Origin: Companilactobacillus baiquanensis
GTDB taxonomy: Bacteria; Bacillota; Bacilli; Lactobacillales; Lactobacillaceae
Direction of reading: 5' to 3'
NCBI RefSeq assembly: GCF_003946605.1
Contig: NZ_RHOQ01000010.1
Coordinates: 1 to 55,722 of the forward strand
DNA length: 55,722 nucleotides
Made by a program: the position numbers and the translations under genes. The notes under the pieces are model-generated. The model did no database searches, had not been told where the DNA came from, and saw only the letters and a list, made by a program, of their open reading frames with translations. Shown piece after piece: positions 9,966 to 18,559 of the stretch (position 1 is the first letter of the stretch; the number at the start of each line of letters is the position of its first letter).

Positions 9966-9993
9966 CCTCCTGATGAATCTCAGGAGGTTTTTT
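9966..9993 (+). terminator. intrinsic terminator after secG
   Basis: CCTCCTGA and TCAGGAGG pair perfectly around TGAATC, then TTTTTT. The esterase starts about 24 bp later without an obvious promoter, so partial read-through is likely. Confidence 0.85.
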
Positions 9994-10016
9994 ATTATCA
10001 GGAAGGGAAGAATGTT

Positions 10017-10751
10017 ATGAAGATATTACAACCAAAACCTTTTTTCTTTAATAAAGGGAAAAAAGCAATCATTTTGCTACATTCCTTTAGTGGGACACCT
10101 AATGATATGCGTTTGATTGGAAGAACCTTTGAACGTAATGATTATTCGGTTTACGCACCGATGTTTGCTGGACATGGTACGAGTGAACCATTGGATATTT
10201 TGGAAAAAGGTCATCCTGATATTTGGTGGCAACAAGTTCTTGATGCGATCGAGTTCTTAAAACAAGAAGGTAAAGAAGAATTTTATATATTTGGTTTATC
10301 TTTAGGAGCTATTTTTGCTACTAAGGGTTTGGAGAATTGTCCTGAAATTAAGTTAGGCGGCGTTTTTGGTTCACCTTTGTATGCTGACACGTATGCAAAC
10401 GTTAGAAAAGCTTTCTTAACATATTCAAGAAAAGTCTATGAGATACATGAATTAGACGAAATAGAAATAGCTCAAAAAATGCGTTTAGTTGATTCAAAAA
10501 TAGATTTAATGTTGACAAATATTAATAAAACGGCTGATACTGTTGCTAGCGAGCTACCAAAACTAGCAAAACCTTATTTTATTGGTCAAGGGACCACTGA
10601 TGAGATGGTTGATCCAGATAAAGCTGAATTAGTAGCTAAAGATGTGAAGAAGTCAGAATTACATTGGTATGAGGCTGGACATGTCTTAACAATAAATCAT
10701 GCACATAAGCAACTTGAAAGTGATTTATTAAAATTTTTAGAAAATAATTGA
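10017..10751 (+). CDS. est: carboxylesterase, alpha/beta hydrolase
   Basis: A 244-aa alpha/beta hydrolase. The nucleophile elbow GLSLGA carries the catalytic Ser near residue 94, the oxyanion-hole region is LLHSFSGTPND, and the late block GTTDEMVDP plus AGHVLTINH contain the expected acid and the catalytic His. No signal peptide, so it is cytosolic. It corresponds to the short-chain carboxylesterase that sits between secG and rnr in Bacillus and lactobacilli. The natural substrate is unknown. It overlaps the region just ahead of rnr: the TGA stop lies nine bases before the rnr ATG. Confidence 0.88.
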   Translation: MKILQPKPFFFNKGKKAIILLHSFSGTPNDMRLIGRTFERNDYSVYAPMFAGHGTSEPLDILEKGHPDIWWQQVLDAIEFLKQEGKEEFYIFGLSLGAIFATKGLENCPEIKLGGVFGSPLYADTYANVRKAFLTYSRKVYEIHELDEIEIAQKMRLVDSKIDLMLTNINKTADTVASELPKLAKPYFIGQGTTDEMVDPDKAELVAKDVKKSELHWYEAGHVLTINHAHKQLESDLLKFLENN

Positions 10752-10759
10752 GGATAGAA

Positions 10760-13075
10760 ATGCCTGATAAAGAAGAAAAATTAATAGCAGATATTTTAGA
10801 GTTTTTCAGAAGTAATCCTGATAGACGCTATACATCTGAAAAAATTGAAGATGCTTTGAGATTACATGGCTCTTCAGCTTTTAAACGTGTTGTTAAATCA
10901 TTGGCTGTACTTGAAGGTGAAGGCAAAATCACTTTAACCAACAAAGATGAGTTTAAAATGACACAACAAGATAAAGTTCTCGAAGGAACTTTTAAGGGTA
11001 ATGATAAGGGATTTGGTTTTGTTCGCTACGATGAAGTTGAACCTGATGCCTTTGTTACTCGTGATAATACTCTACATGCCGTTAACGGTGATACTGTGGA
11101 AGTCAAAATCACTAAACCTTCAAATCCATGGATCGATAAGGGACCTGAAGGCGAAGTTATAAAAATTATAGAACGTTCACTTACTAAAGTAGTTGGCGAA
11201 TTTTATCCATATAGTGATGCACAAGTGGAAAAATCCGGTCATTTTGGATACGTAAAAAGTCATGAAAAGAAGATCGCTTCATACATGATTTTTATCTCTA
11301 ATAAAGGACTACATCCCCAAATGGGAGATATGGTTCAAGTATCTATCGATGAATATCCAAATGATAAACATCCACAAAGTATGGAAGGAACTGCACTCGA
11401 AATTCTTGGTAATAAGAACGATCCTGGAGTTGACATTATGTCTATCGTTGTTGATAACGATATTAATCCGGAATTTCCTGATGATGTTTTAAAGCAAGCT
11501 GAATCAGTTCCAGACCACGTCTTAGAAAGTGATCGTGTCGGTAGAAAAGATTTAACTGATAATATGGTTATTACAATTGATGGGGATGACTCCAAAGATT
11601 TTGATGATGCCGTTGGTGTTGAAAAACTTGCCAATGGTAATTATCATCTTGAAGTCCACATTGCTGATGTAACTCACTATGTTACTGAAGGATCAGCTCT
11701 TGATAATGAAGCTTACGAACGTGGAACAAGTACCTATCTGGTTGATCGTGTTATCCCAATGTTGCCATTTAGATTATCTAATGGAATATGTTCACTGAAT
11801 CCAGGTGAAGATAGATTGGCACTAACCTGTGATATGGAAATTGATCCACAAGGTAATGTCGTAAAGCATGAGATATATCCTAGTATTATTCAATCTAAGT
11901 ATCGTATGACATATAACAATGTTAATAGTATTTTAGATGGCGACCCTGAATTATTAGCTGAATATAAGGAATTAGCACCAACAATTACTGAAATGGCAGA
12001 GTTGCATAAGATCCTCTTTAACAAACGTCATCTTCGTGGTGCTATCGATTTTGAGGAAACAGAAGCACAAATCATTGTTGATGAAAATGGTAAGCCGATT
12101 GATATTAAGCTAAGAGAACGTGGTACTTCTGAACGAATGATCGAATCGTTTATGTTAGCAGCTAATGAAACCGTTGCAGAACATTATAGTTTGAAACATG
12201 TACCTTTCTTGTATCGTGTCCATGAAAAGCCAGACGATGAAAAAGTTAAAAACTTCTTTGAATTTGTTGCAGCTATGGGTGTAGATGTTAAAGGTAACTT
12301 AAAAGAGATCACTCCTAAGATGTTCCAAGGCGTGTTAGCTAAAGTTATTGGTACACCTGAAGAAGCAGTTGTAACTATTATGTTATTGAGAAGTATGCAA
12401 CAAGCTAGATATTCCGATAATCCATTAGGACACTTTGGCTTGGCAGCTAAATACTATACTCACTTTACTTCACCAATTCGTCGTTATCCTGATTTGATCG
12501 TTCATCGTATGATCCATAGTTATGCCGAAAACGGCTTTACAGATGACGAGCAAGCTAAATGGTCTAGCAAGCTGAGTGAAATAGCTGAACATTCATCTGG
12601 TCGTGAAAGAAAATCGATCGATGCTGAACGTGCAGTTGATGACTTGAAGAAGACTGAATATATGGCAGATCAAGTTGGACAAGAATTTGATGCCGTTGTT
12701 AGTTCAGTTACTAGTTTTGGGATGTTTATTCAACTTGATAATACCGTTGAAGGTTTGATTCATATTTCAAATATGAAAGATGACTTCTATGAGTATGATG
12801 AGAAGAGTATGTCTATGCATGGCCGTGGAACAGGAAAAACCTTCAAAGTTGGACAAGCAATTAAAGTAAAACTTATTAGGGCTGACGTTGAACATAGACA
12901 GATCGACTTTGAAAGAGTTCTAAATAAAGAAGAACAAGAGCAAGTTGAGAAGCGAGAAGCAGAATTTAAAAAGCGTCGCTCTAACTCAAATCGTGGACGT
13001 AGAAACCACAATAACCATAGTGATAATAATGGTAAAGGACACGGTAAAAGACGCGGCAAATACGAAAGACGGTGA
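10760..13075 (+). CDS. rnr: ribonuclease R
   Basis: About 771 aa. Order of domains: N-terminal winged-helix region (1-75), cold-shock-type OB folds (about 75-230), the RNB catalytic domain with the metal-binding aspartates in DGDDSKDFDDAVGVE and the HYTHFTSPIRRYPDL block, an S1 domain (FDAVVSSVTSFGMF, about 630-710) and a basic Arg/Lys/Asn-rich tail. It degrades structured RNA 3' to 5' and works with SmpB and tmRNA in ribosome rescue. The frame is open to a TTG at 10748 overlapping the esterase stop; the ATG at 10760 after GAGGA is preferred. smpB follows 6 bp later. Confidence 0.95.
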   Translation: MPDKEEKLIADILEFFRSNPDRRYTSEKIEDALRLHGSSAFKRVVKSLAVLEGEGKITLTNKDEFKMTQQDKVLEGTFKGNDKGFGFVRYDEVEPDAFVTRDNTLHAVNGDTVEVKITKPSNPWIDKGPEGEVIKIIERSLTKVVGEFYPYSDAQVEKSGHFGYVKSHEKKIASYMIFISNKGLHPQMGDMVQVSIDEYPNDKHPQSMEGTALEILGNKNDPGVDIMSIVVDNDINPEFPDDVLKQAESVPDHVLESDRVGRKDLTDNMVITIDGDDSKDFDDAVGVEKLANGNYHLEVHIADVTHYVTEGSALDNEAYERGTSTYLVDRVIPMLPFRLSNGICSLNPGEDRLALTCDMEIDPQGNVVKHEIYPSIIQSKYRMTYNNVNSILDGDPELLAEYKELAPTITEMAELHKILFNKRHLRGAIDFEETEAQIIVDENGKPIDIKLRERGTSERMIESFMLAANETVAEHYSLKHVPFLYRVHEKPDDEKVKNFFEFVAAMGVDVKGNLKEITPKMFQGVLAKVIGTPEEAVVTIMLLRSMQQARYSDNPLGHFGLAAKYYTHFTSPIRRYPDLIVHRMIHSYAENGFTDDEQAKWSSKLSEIAEHSSGRERKSIDAERAVDDLKKTEYMADQVGQEFDAVVSSVTSFGMFIQLDNTVEGLIHISNMKDDFYEYDEKSMSMHGRGTGKTFKVGQAIKVKLIRADVEHRQIDFERVLNKEEQEQVEKREAEFKKRRSNSNRGRRNHNNHSDNNGKGHGKRRGKYERR

Positions 13076-13081
13076 TAACTG

Positions 13082-13552
13082 ATGAAAAAACATCATACAA
13101 AAGCTGCTAATGAAGTAGCAAACAACCGTAAAGCTCGTCATGATTATAATATTCTGGAAACTTATGAAGCTGGAATTAGTTTGACCGGAACAGAAATTAA
13201 ATCTGTTCGTGCTAGCAAAATCAATATTCGTGATGGATTTGTTCAAGCTAGAAATGGTGAATTATGGTTAGAGAATGTTAATATCAGTATTTACGATCAA
13301 GGAAATCAGTTTAATCACGATCCCTTAAGAAATCGTAAGTTGCTTTTGCATCGTAAAGAAATCAGAAAAATAAGCAGTACGATTCAAGAAAAAGGTATCA
13401 CAGTTGTACCTTTGAAAGTCTACTTGAAACATGGATTTGCTAAAGTTCTGATAGGTGTTGCAGAAGGTAAGAAACAATATGATAAGCGTGAAACAATTAA
13501 GAGACGTGACCAAGAAAGAGAAATTCAACGTGTAATGAAGAATGCATATTGA
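13082..13552 (+). CDS. smpB: SsrA-binding protein SmpB
   Basis: A 156-aa RNA-binding protein that binds tmRNA and delivers it to stalled ribosomes. The family blocks [31 protein letters not shown] and the basic C-terminal tail ([12 protein letters not shown]) are present. It lies 6 bp after rnr, so they are co-transcribed. The tmRNA gene often follows smpB, but the next 150 bp contain only a terminator and the promoter region of the ABC operon, so ssrA must lie elsewhere. Confidence 0.96.
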   Translation: MKKHHTKAANEVANNRKARHDYNILETYEAGISLTGTEIKSVRASKINIRDGFVQARNGELWLENVNISIYDQGNQFNHDPLRNRKLLLHRKEIRKISSTIQEKGITVVPLKVYLKHGFAKVLIGVAEGKKQYDKRETIKRRDQEREIQRVMKNAY

Positions 13553-13575
13553 TTCCTAAATAATACCAATCCAAA

Positions 13576-13601
13576 GGTGTGACTTTTGTCGCATCTTTTT
13601 T
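13576..13601 (+). terminator. intrinsic terminator after smpB
   Basis: GGTGTGAC pairs with GTCGCATC (two G-U pairs) around TTTT, followed by TTTTTT. Confidence 0.75.
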
Positions 13602-13613
13602 GTATGGTCAAAA

Positions 13614-13642
13614 TTACCACTAAATAGCCAATATTTACCACT
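13614..13642 (+). promoter_or_regulatory. candidate LytTR operator: TTACCACT direct repeat with 21-bp period
   Basis: TTACCACT occurs at 13614-13621 and again at 13635-13642, so equivalent bases are 21 bp apart, two helical turns. LytTR-domain regulators bind 9-bp direct repeats spaced by 12-13 bp, which gives this period. A possible -35 (TTGTCA, 13642-13647) abuts the second copy. The downstream operon encodes a LytTR protein, so autoregulation is likely. Confidence 0.55.
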
Positions 13643-13713
13643 TGTCAAAAATTTGAATACAAATAGTCTTTTTTGTTTAAAATAATGAGCATAAATAAAA
13701 AGGGGCTAATTTG

Positions 13714-14547
13714 ATGAAAATATTACAGACAAAAAACTTAGTAAAGAAATTTGGTAATAAAATAGCTGTTGATAATATTTCCTTAACAATTGATCAAGGT
13801 GAAATGATAGCTTTATTGGGCCCTAACGGAGCAGGCAAGTCAACCACAATAAATATGCTGATCGGTATGATTCAGCCGACTAGCGGCCAGATAATTTTTG
13901 GTGAAGAAACTACTGATATTCGTGCTTATCGTTCCAAGATTGGAGTTGTCTTTCAAAGTAGTGTTTTAGATAGTAATTTGACAGTTGCGGACAATATTAT
14001 GTTGCGTGTCAAAATGTATTTTAAGCATATTAATGTACAAAGTTTGATAAATAAATTTGAATTAAGTAGTATTTGGAAACAAAAATATGGCAGTCTTTCC
14101 GGTGGTCAAAAACGACGTGTCGATATAGCTCGAGCTTTAATTAGTGATCCTAAACTACTATTTTTAGATGAACCATCGACAGGATTAGATATTCAAACAA
14201 GAACTAAAATTTGGGAAATACTGGATGGATTGCGAAAAGAGACAGGATTAACAATTATCTTTACAACGCACTACTTAGAAGAGTCACAAAATGCTGATTT
14301 TATTTATATTATTGATCAAGGAAAACTGATTGCTGATGATACCGTATTGGAATTACAAAAGAAGTATACGAAAAATATTTTGAAAGTGGTTTATAAAACT
14401 GGCAAGACACAAAAAATGGAACTTGATAATAAAAACGAAGCAATTCAAATATTAACGGATAAAAAATCAGCTATTAGTGATTTTGAATACCGACCCGGTA
14501 CGATGGATGATGTTTTTATGAACTTAACTGGAAGGAAGATTCGTTAA
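13714..14547 (+). CDS. ABC transporter ATP-binding protein (ABC-2 exporter type)
   Basis: A 277-aa nucleotide-binding subunit. The Walker A motif GPNGAGKST lies near residue 40, the Q-loop VVFQSS, the signature LSGGQKRR, and Walker B LLFLDEPS followed by the H-loop TTHYLEE. The C-terminal 60 residues form the extension common in drug/antibiotic-type ABC-2 ATPases. The ATG at 13714 follows AGGGG; a TTG one codon earlier is less likely. It forms an exporter with the permease that starts 2 bp downstream; LytTR and DUF3021-like genes complete the operon. Exported substrate unknown. Confidence 0.92.
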   Translation: MKILQTKNLVKKFGNKIAVDNISLTIDQGEMIALLGPNGAGKSTTINMLIGMIQPTSGQIIFGEETTDIRAYRSKIGVVFQSSVLDSNLTVADNIMLRVKMYFKHINVQSLINKFELSSIWKQKYGSLSGGQKRRVDIARALISDPKLLFLDEPSTGLDIQTRTKIWEILDGLRKETGLTIIFTTHYLEESQNADFIYIIDQGKLIADDTVLELQKKYTKNILKVVYKTGKTQKMELDNKNEAIQILTDKKSAISDFEYRPGTMDDVFMNLTGRKIR

Positions 14548-14548
14548 T

Positions 14549-15421
14549 ATGAGTGGACTAATTTATCGTAATCTCAAAATATATTTTAGCGACAAAAGTG
14601 GAATTTTCTTTTCTTTAATGGGTGCAATGATCTCTTTTGTATTGTATTTAATATTTTTAAGTCAGAATATGATCAGCAATTGGAGTAATGTTCCGGATAC
14701 AAAGTTACTGTTAGATCCTTGGTTAATTGGCGGCACTATGACAATTACGGCAATCACGACCACCTTGAGTAGCTTGAGTTTGATGGTTCAAGATCGTGAG
14801 AGACATGTTCTGGCTGATATTAGCTTGACTGATATTGGGTTTCTAGGAATTCAATTTTCTTATTTGATAACAGCTATGATCGTTGGGATCATTATGCAGT
14901 TAGTAATGTATTTCATAATGGGAATTTATTTTATGATTGTGGATAAAAGTAGTATGGATCTGCAGATTTTTCCACAGATTTTAGGTATTGTTATCTTGAG
15001 TAGTTTTATTTGGACTATTTTTAACTTATTACTATTATCTTTTGCTAAGAAAGTTGATACTTTGGGCAAAATAGCCACTATCGTTGGAACGGCTTCTGGA
15101 TTTTTTGCAGGTGTTTACATGCCAATTGGAGTGCTGCCTGCAACCGTTCAAAAAATTATGAAATATACACCCGCCTTATACGATACGGCGATGTATCGTG
15201 ATGTATTGATGCAATCCCAGTTACGACAGTCATTTAAAAATTTACCCAATTCAGTAGAGAACAAGTTTAAAGAGGTAATGGGAATCAATGTTAAGTGGAA
15301 CCATCAGATTTTAACGATTCAACAAGATATATTAACTATCGTAGTTTTTGCAATTGTTATAGCGGTGTTGATAATTTTGATTTCTAAGATCAGTCGCCGA
15401 GTAATTATAAGTAAAGTGTGA
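14549..15421 (+). CDS. ABC-2 type transporter permease
   Basis: A 290-aa membrane protein with about six hydrophobic segments (around residues 20-40, 65-85, 105-130, 140-165, 170-200 and 260-282), matching the ABC-2 permease layout with a longer loop before the last helix. It starts directly after the ATPase stop, so the two are translated together. Such pairs export antimicrobials, peptides or lipids or give self-protection. Two downstream genes encode a LytTR regulator and a small membrane protein, suggesting that substrate or envelope stress feeds back on expression. Confidence 0.88.
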   Translation: MSGLIYRNLKIYFSDKSGIFFSLMGAMISFVLYLIFLSQNMISNWSNVPDTKLLLDPWLIGGTMTITAITTTLSSLSLMVQDRERHVLADISLTDIGFLGIQFSYLITAMIVGIIMQLVMYFIMGIYFMIVDKSSMDLQIFPQILGIVILSSFIWTIFNLLLLSFAKKVDTLGKIATIVGTASGFFAGVYMPIGVLPATVQKIMKYTPALYDTAMYRDVLMQSQLRQSFKNLPNSVENKFKEVMGINVKWNHQILTIQQDILTIVVFAIVIAVLIILISKISRRVIISKV

Positions 15422-15439
15422 TTTTAAGGGGATTACTAG

Positions 15440-15892
15440 ATGAAAATAAATTTCAATCAAGATGATAAAATTCCAAAAAATGAAATTGATGTCACGGTCA
15501 AGGCGGCAAATTTTTCTGATGAAGTTCAAGAATTAATGCGAAAACTGGAAGAATTGAGTGTTAAATTTTCAGCTATACCATTGTCAATAAAAGATCGTGT
15601 CGTTATGGTTCAGGTCAAACAAATTATTGCTATTGAAGTATTTGAAAATGAATTGACTATTTATACACATGAAGAAAATTATCAATTACGCGGGCAACTC
15701 AAAAAGATGATCGAAAAAATAAATGACGGTGACTTTGTTCAGATCTCAAAAAACACGGTTATTAATTTGAATCATTTGAATTCCTTAGAGGCGGCTTTTT
15801 CTGGTAATATGACAGCATTTTTAACTGATGATTTAAAATTTAGTGTTAGTCGAAAATATTTGTCTGGTTTAAAAAAGCAATTAGGAATGTGA
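15440..15892 (+). CDS. LytTR-domain DNA-binding regulator
   Basis: 150 aa with a short N-terminal segment (1-50) and a C-terminal LytTR DNA-binding domain (about 53-148), recognised from VKQIIAIEVFENELTIYT, the FVQISKNTVINLNHL block and FSVSRKYLSGLKKQL. No response-regulator receiver domain is present, so it is not a classical two-component protein. In related Firmicutes, stand-alone LytTR proteins paired with a small membrane protein form LytTR regulatory systems in which the membrane partner restrains the regulator. It lies 18 bp after the permease with AGGGG before the ATG. Confidence 0.88.
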   Translation: MKINFNQDDKIPKNEIDVTVKAANFSDEVQELMRKLEELSVKFSAIPLSIKDRVVMVQVKQIIAIEVFENELTIYTHEENYQLRGQLKKMIEKINDGDFVQISKNTVINLNHLNSLEAAFSGNMTAFLTDDLKFSVSRKYLSGLKKQLGM

Positions 15893-15902
15893 GGTGGAAA
15901 TT

Positions 15903-16310
15903 ATGACGAAAATTATAAAAGCCGTTAAGTATTTTGTGATAGGGGTCTTACTAGGATCATTTAGTTTTCTTTTAATATTATTATTTAGTGATGGTATGTT
16001 AGTTGAATCCAAATCAGTTTTATCGTTATTTTTATTCAGTGGATTAATTGGGTTGGTATCCATGATATTTAAAACTGAATGGTTTAATTTTCCAATCAGG
16101 TTATTAATACATCTTTTAGTTACAATTGTGATAGTTTGTTTAATGATGTATTTTGCAGGATGGTGGAATCTTATTGTGGTGGAGCATATTCCATCGTTTG
16201 GAATTACCTTTGCTTTAATTTATATTGTTGTTTGGATAATGCTATATTTGGCAGATGTTACTAATACCAAAAAAATTAATGATGTAATACAGAAGAGAAA
16301 AGCAAAATAG
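15903..16310 (+). CDS. DUF3021-like small membrane protein, probable partner of the LytTR regulator
   Basis: 135 aa with four predicted transmembrane helices (about residues 8-32, 43-62, 72-92 and 103-122) and a short charged C-terminus (KKINDVIQKRKAK). Size, topology and position directly after a LytTR gene match the DUF3021 family. The frame is open to a GTG at 15894, but that lies inside the Shine-Dalgarno GAGGTGG; the ATG at 15903 is the better start. It probably holds the LytTR protein inactive at the membrane, by analogy with other LytTR systems; that role is inferred. Confidence 0.75.
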   Translation: MTKIIKAVKYFVIGVLLGSFSFLLILLFSDGMLVESKSVLSLFLFSGLIGLVSMIFKTEWFNFPIRLLIHLLVTIVIVCLMMYFAGWWNLIVVEHIPSFGITFALIYIVVWIMLYLADVTNTKKINDVIQKRKAK

Positions 16311-16315
16311 TACAA

Positions 16316-16347
16316 AAAAAGAATGCGACGAGAGTCACATTCTTTTT
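16316..16347. terminator. bidirectional terminator between LytTR operon and EAL gene
   Basis: GAATGCGAC pairs with GTCACATTC (one mismatch) around GAGA, flanked by A5 on the left and T5 on the right, so it can serve both converging genes. Confidence 0.8.
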
Positions 16348-16353
16348 GGATTA

Positions 16354-17046
16354 TTAATATAAATAGCAATCGTGTGGAAGCTTTAATAATTGAGGTTTAC
16401 TGTAATAGTAACCTTGTTTAAGATTTACACCCATTTTATCACTAAGTTTGTGATCTTCTTTATCCTCGATACCTTCGACGATCAAGCGTAATCCATATTC
16501 ACGACTCATAGCGTGCCAGAAGTGAATTTTTTGTTGCATACTTTTATCAATGAATTTTTTACTAAAATTTTGTAAAGCAAATTTTAATTCAGAAGCAAAT
16601 GGTAATAGATCTATTATATTGTGGAAAAGATTTATTCCAGTACCAACGTCATCAATGGATATTTGAATTCCTTGGTCTAAAAAGTATTTTAATTTTGATT
16701 GAACTTCTTTAACTGAATATTGTTTAGGACTTTCATCTTCAGTTAATTCAACTACTAATTTAGTAGGATAGATCAAATTTTGACTTTCTATGATTGCTTT
16801 TGAAATCGATGTGGTCATTAATTGTTCGCGACTGACATTTACGGATAAACGACGTACCTTATCTGATAATACTTTAGTAGTTTTAATAAGAAGATCAGCC
16901 GTAATTTCTGGATCTATTGCTGAGAACGACTTTGGCAAGCGCCAGCCTTCTGGTGTGTGTTCTTTCATTAATAGTTCGTATCCTATGATTGTATCCGTGT
17001 TAGTGTCTACTTGCGGTTGAACAAAATAACGATAAATTGATTCCAA
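16354..17046 (-). CDS. stand-alone EAL-domain protein, probable c-di-GMP phosphodiesterase
   Basis: 230 aa made of an EAL domain alone. The signature is GYELLMKE (Glu24, ELL variant of EAL). Other expected catalytic positions appear kept: Asn in SVNVS, Glu in VVELTEDE, the Asp pair in SIDDVGTG, Lys in ELKFA, Glu in VEGIEDKED and Gln in KQGYYYSKP. The usual KID motif is altered to KFA, so activity needs testing. It would hydrolyse c-di-GMP to pGpG. The start is a TTG at 17046 with GGAGG nine bases upstream on the minus strand. No GGDEF cyclase is in the window. Divergent from nox. Confidence 0.82.
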   Translation of the reverse strand: MESIYRYFVQPQVDTNTDTIIGYELLMKEHTPEGWRLPKSFSAIDPEITADLLIKTTKVLSDKVRRLSVNVSREQLMTTSISKAIIESQNLIYPTKLVVELTEDESPKQYSVKEVQSKLKYFLDQGIQISIDDVGTGINLFHNIIDLLPFASELKFALQNFSKKFIDKSMQQKIHFWHAMSREYGLRLIVEGIEDKEDHKLSDKMGVNLKQGYYYSKPQLLKLPHDCYLY

Positions 17047-17090
17047 TAAATGTTTCCTCCAAAATATAAATATGTAAATTTTTAAATATA

Positions 17091-17110
17091 ATACTATAAT
17101 ATACTATGAT
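17091..17110. promoter_or_regulatory. tandem 10-bp repeat in the EAL/nox divergent promoter region
   Basis: ATACTATAAT (17091-17100) is followed directly by ATACTATGAT (17101-17110), one mismatch. TATAAT at 17095-17100 is a plausible nox -10, so the repeat may be a promoter or operator on one face of the helix. Confidence 0.35.
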
Positions 17111-17139
17111 ACCATTTAACAGAAAGAAAGGGTAAATTT

Positions 17140-18495
17140 ATGAAAGTTGTTGTCATTGGATGTACTCATGCTGGTATAGCAGCTGTAAAACAAATTTTGA
17201 ACAATTATCCTGACACAAAAATAACTGTATATGAACGTCAAAGCAGTATTTCTTATTTATCATGCGCTACGTATTTACATATTGAGGGGACTGTAAAGAC
17301 ACTTTCTGACGCTTTGTATGCTGATCCTGAGGAATTTAAACAACAGGGCGTTGAAATGGAAATGAATCATGATGTTATTCGTCTAAATGCTAAGGATCAC
17401 TCTATGCTGGTTCAGGATTTAAATACTAGAGAGATGGAAACGATCAGTTATGATAAATTGATCGTAGCAACGGGGTCAATTACGGCCATTCCCACTATCA
17501 GTGGAATTGAAAATCCCAAAGTATTACTTTGTAAGACTTATGATCAAGCACGCGATTTATGTCAAACGACGTTAGATAAACATCGAATTGCGGTCATTGG
17601 TGGCGGATATGTGGGAGTTGAATTGGCTGAAGGATACATTAGATCCGGTCATGAAGTATTGTTATTCCAGCAATCACCATATTTATTAGACAAGTACGTC
17701 GAGCCGTCGATCTCTGAGGCCGTTAAACAAAAATTAATTGAAAATGGTGTAAAAGTTATTACGAACTCTAAAGTTCGATCATTTTCTGATACTAAAGATG
17801 GGGATCTATTAGTATCGACTGATGATGAGGAATATGAAGTTGATATGTCCGCTATGAGTGCTGGTATCATTCCACAAACCGATTTACTCCAGGGACAAGT
17901 GGATATGAAAGAAAACGGTGCGATTATAGTTGATGAATATATGCATACTTCAAATCCAGATATTTTGGCTGCAGGGGATGATGCTGTTGTTCATTATAAT
18001 CCAACCCTGTCGCTTGGATATTCACCATTGGCATCTCACGCAGTGCGTCAAGGTACTTTAGCTGGAATTAATGTTTTTAAACGACTAGTTAGGTCAATTG
18101 GAACCCAATCTACTACAGGCATGATGATTTTTAATCAAACGATAGCCACCACAGGTTTGACATTAAAAGAAGCTAAATCAGCTAATTTTAATGCTGCCAG
18201 TGTCACTTATAACGGTCCATATCGACCAGATTTTATGCCAGATGCACACTTTGTAACGGTTATTTTAATTTATGATCGAAACAATCGAAAGATATTAGGA
18301 GCGCAATTGATGAGTGAGCATGATATATCTCAGTCGGCTAATACTATTTCTGCTTTGATCCAAAATGAAGGAACAATAGATCAATTAGCTTTATTAGATA
18401 TGTTATTTTCACCAAACTTCAATAATACTTTCGACTATTTAAATTTAGCAGCTCAAAAAGCCGTTGAACAGGAACATGGATATTTGCGTACATAA
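17140..18495 (+). CDS. nox: NADH oxidase (FAD-dependent pyridine nucleotide-disulfide oxidoreductase)
   Basis: 451 aa. An N-terminal FAD-binding segment (VVIGCTHAG), the redox-active Cys42 in YLSCATYL typical of NADH oxidases and CoA-disulfide reductases, an NAD-binding GGGYVGVELAE near residue 152, and the second FAD motif TSNPDILAAGDDAV are visible, followed by the dimerisation domain. In lactobacilli this enzyme reduces O2, usually to water, and regenerates NAD+. AAAGGG precedes the ATG. A TetR-type regulator gene follows 64 bp downstream on the same strand. CoA-disulfide reductase is the alternative assignment. Confidence 0.88.
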   Translation: MKVVVIGCTHAGIAAVKQILNNYPDTKITVYERQSSISYLSCATYLHIEGTVKTLSDALYADPEEFKQQGVEMEMNHDVIRLNAKDHSMLVQDLNTREMETISYDKLIVATGSITAIPTISGIENPKVLLCKTYDQARDLCQTTLDKHRIAVIGGGYVGVELAEGYIRSGHEVLLFQQSPYLLDKYVEPSISEAVKQKLIENGVKVITNSKVRSFSDTKDGDLLVSTDDEEYEVDMSAMSAGIIPQTDLLQGQVDMKENGAIIVDEYMHTSNPDILAAGDDAVVHYNPTLSLGYSPLASHAVRQGTLAGINVFKRLVRSIGTQSTTGMMIFNQTIATTGLTLKEAKSANFNAASVTYNGPYRPDFMPDAHFVTVILIYDRNNRKILGAQLMSEHDISQSANTISALIQNEGTIDQLALLDMLFSPNFNNTFDYLNLAAQKAVEQEHGYLRT

Positions 18496-18519
18496 AACTA
18501 TATGAAAATACCTATTGAT

Positions 18520-18537
18520 TTGGTAAGATATTACTAA
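18520..18537. promoter_or_regulatory. inverted repeat before the TetR-type gene
   Basis: TTGGTAA (18520-18526) and TTACTAA (18531-18537) form an imperfect palindrome around GATA, 23 bp before the regulator start. Its size suits a TetR-family autoregulatory operator. Confidence 0.4.
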
Positions 18538-18559
18538 AAAGAAGTCATGAGGTATTCTC

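Noticed and set aside
13553..13713. tmRNA (ssrA) gene after smpB
   Set aside because: No tRNA-like ends or tag frame, and the space is too short; it holds a terminator and a promoter region.
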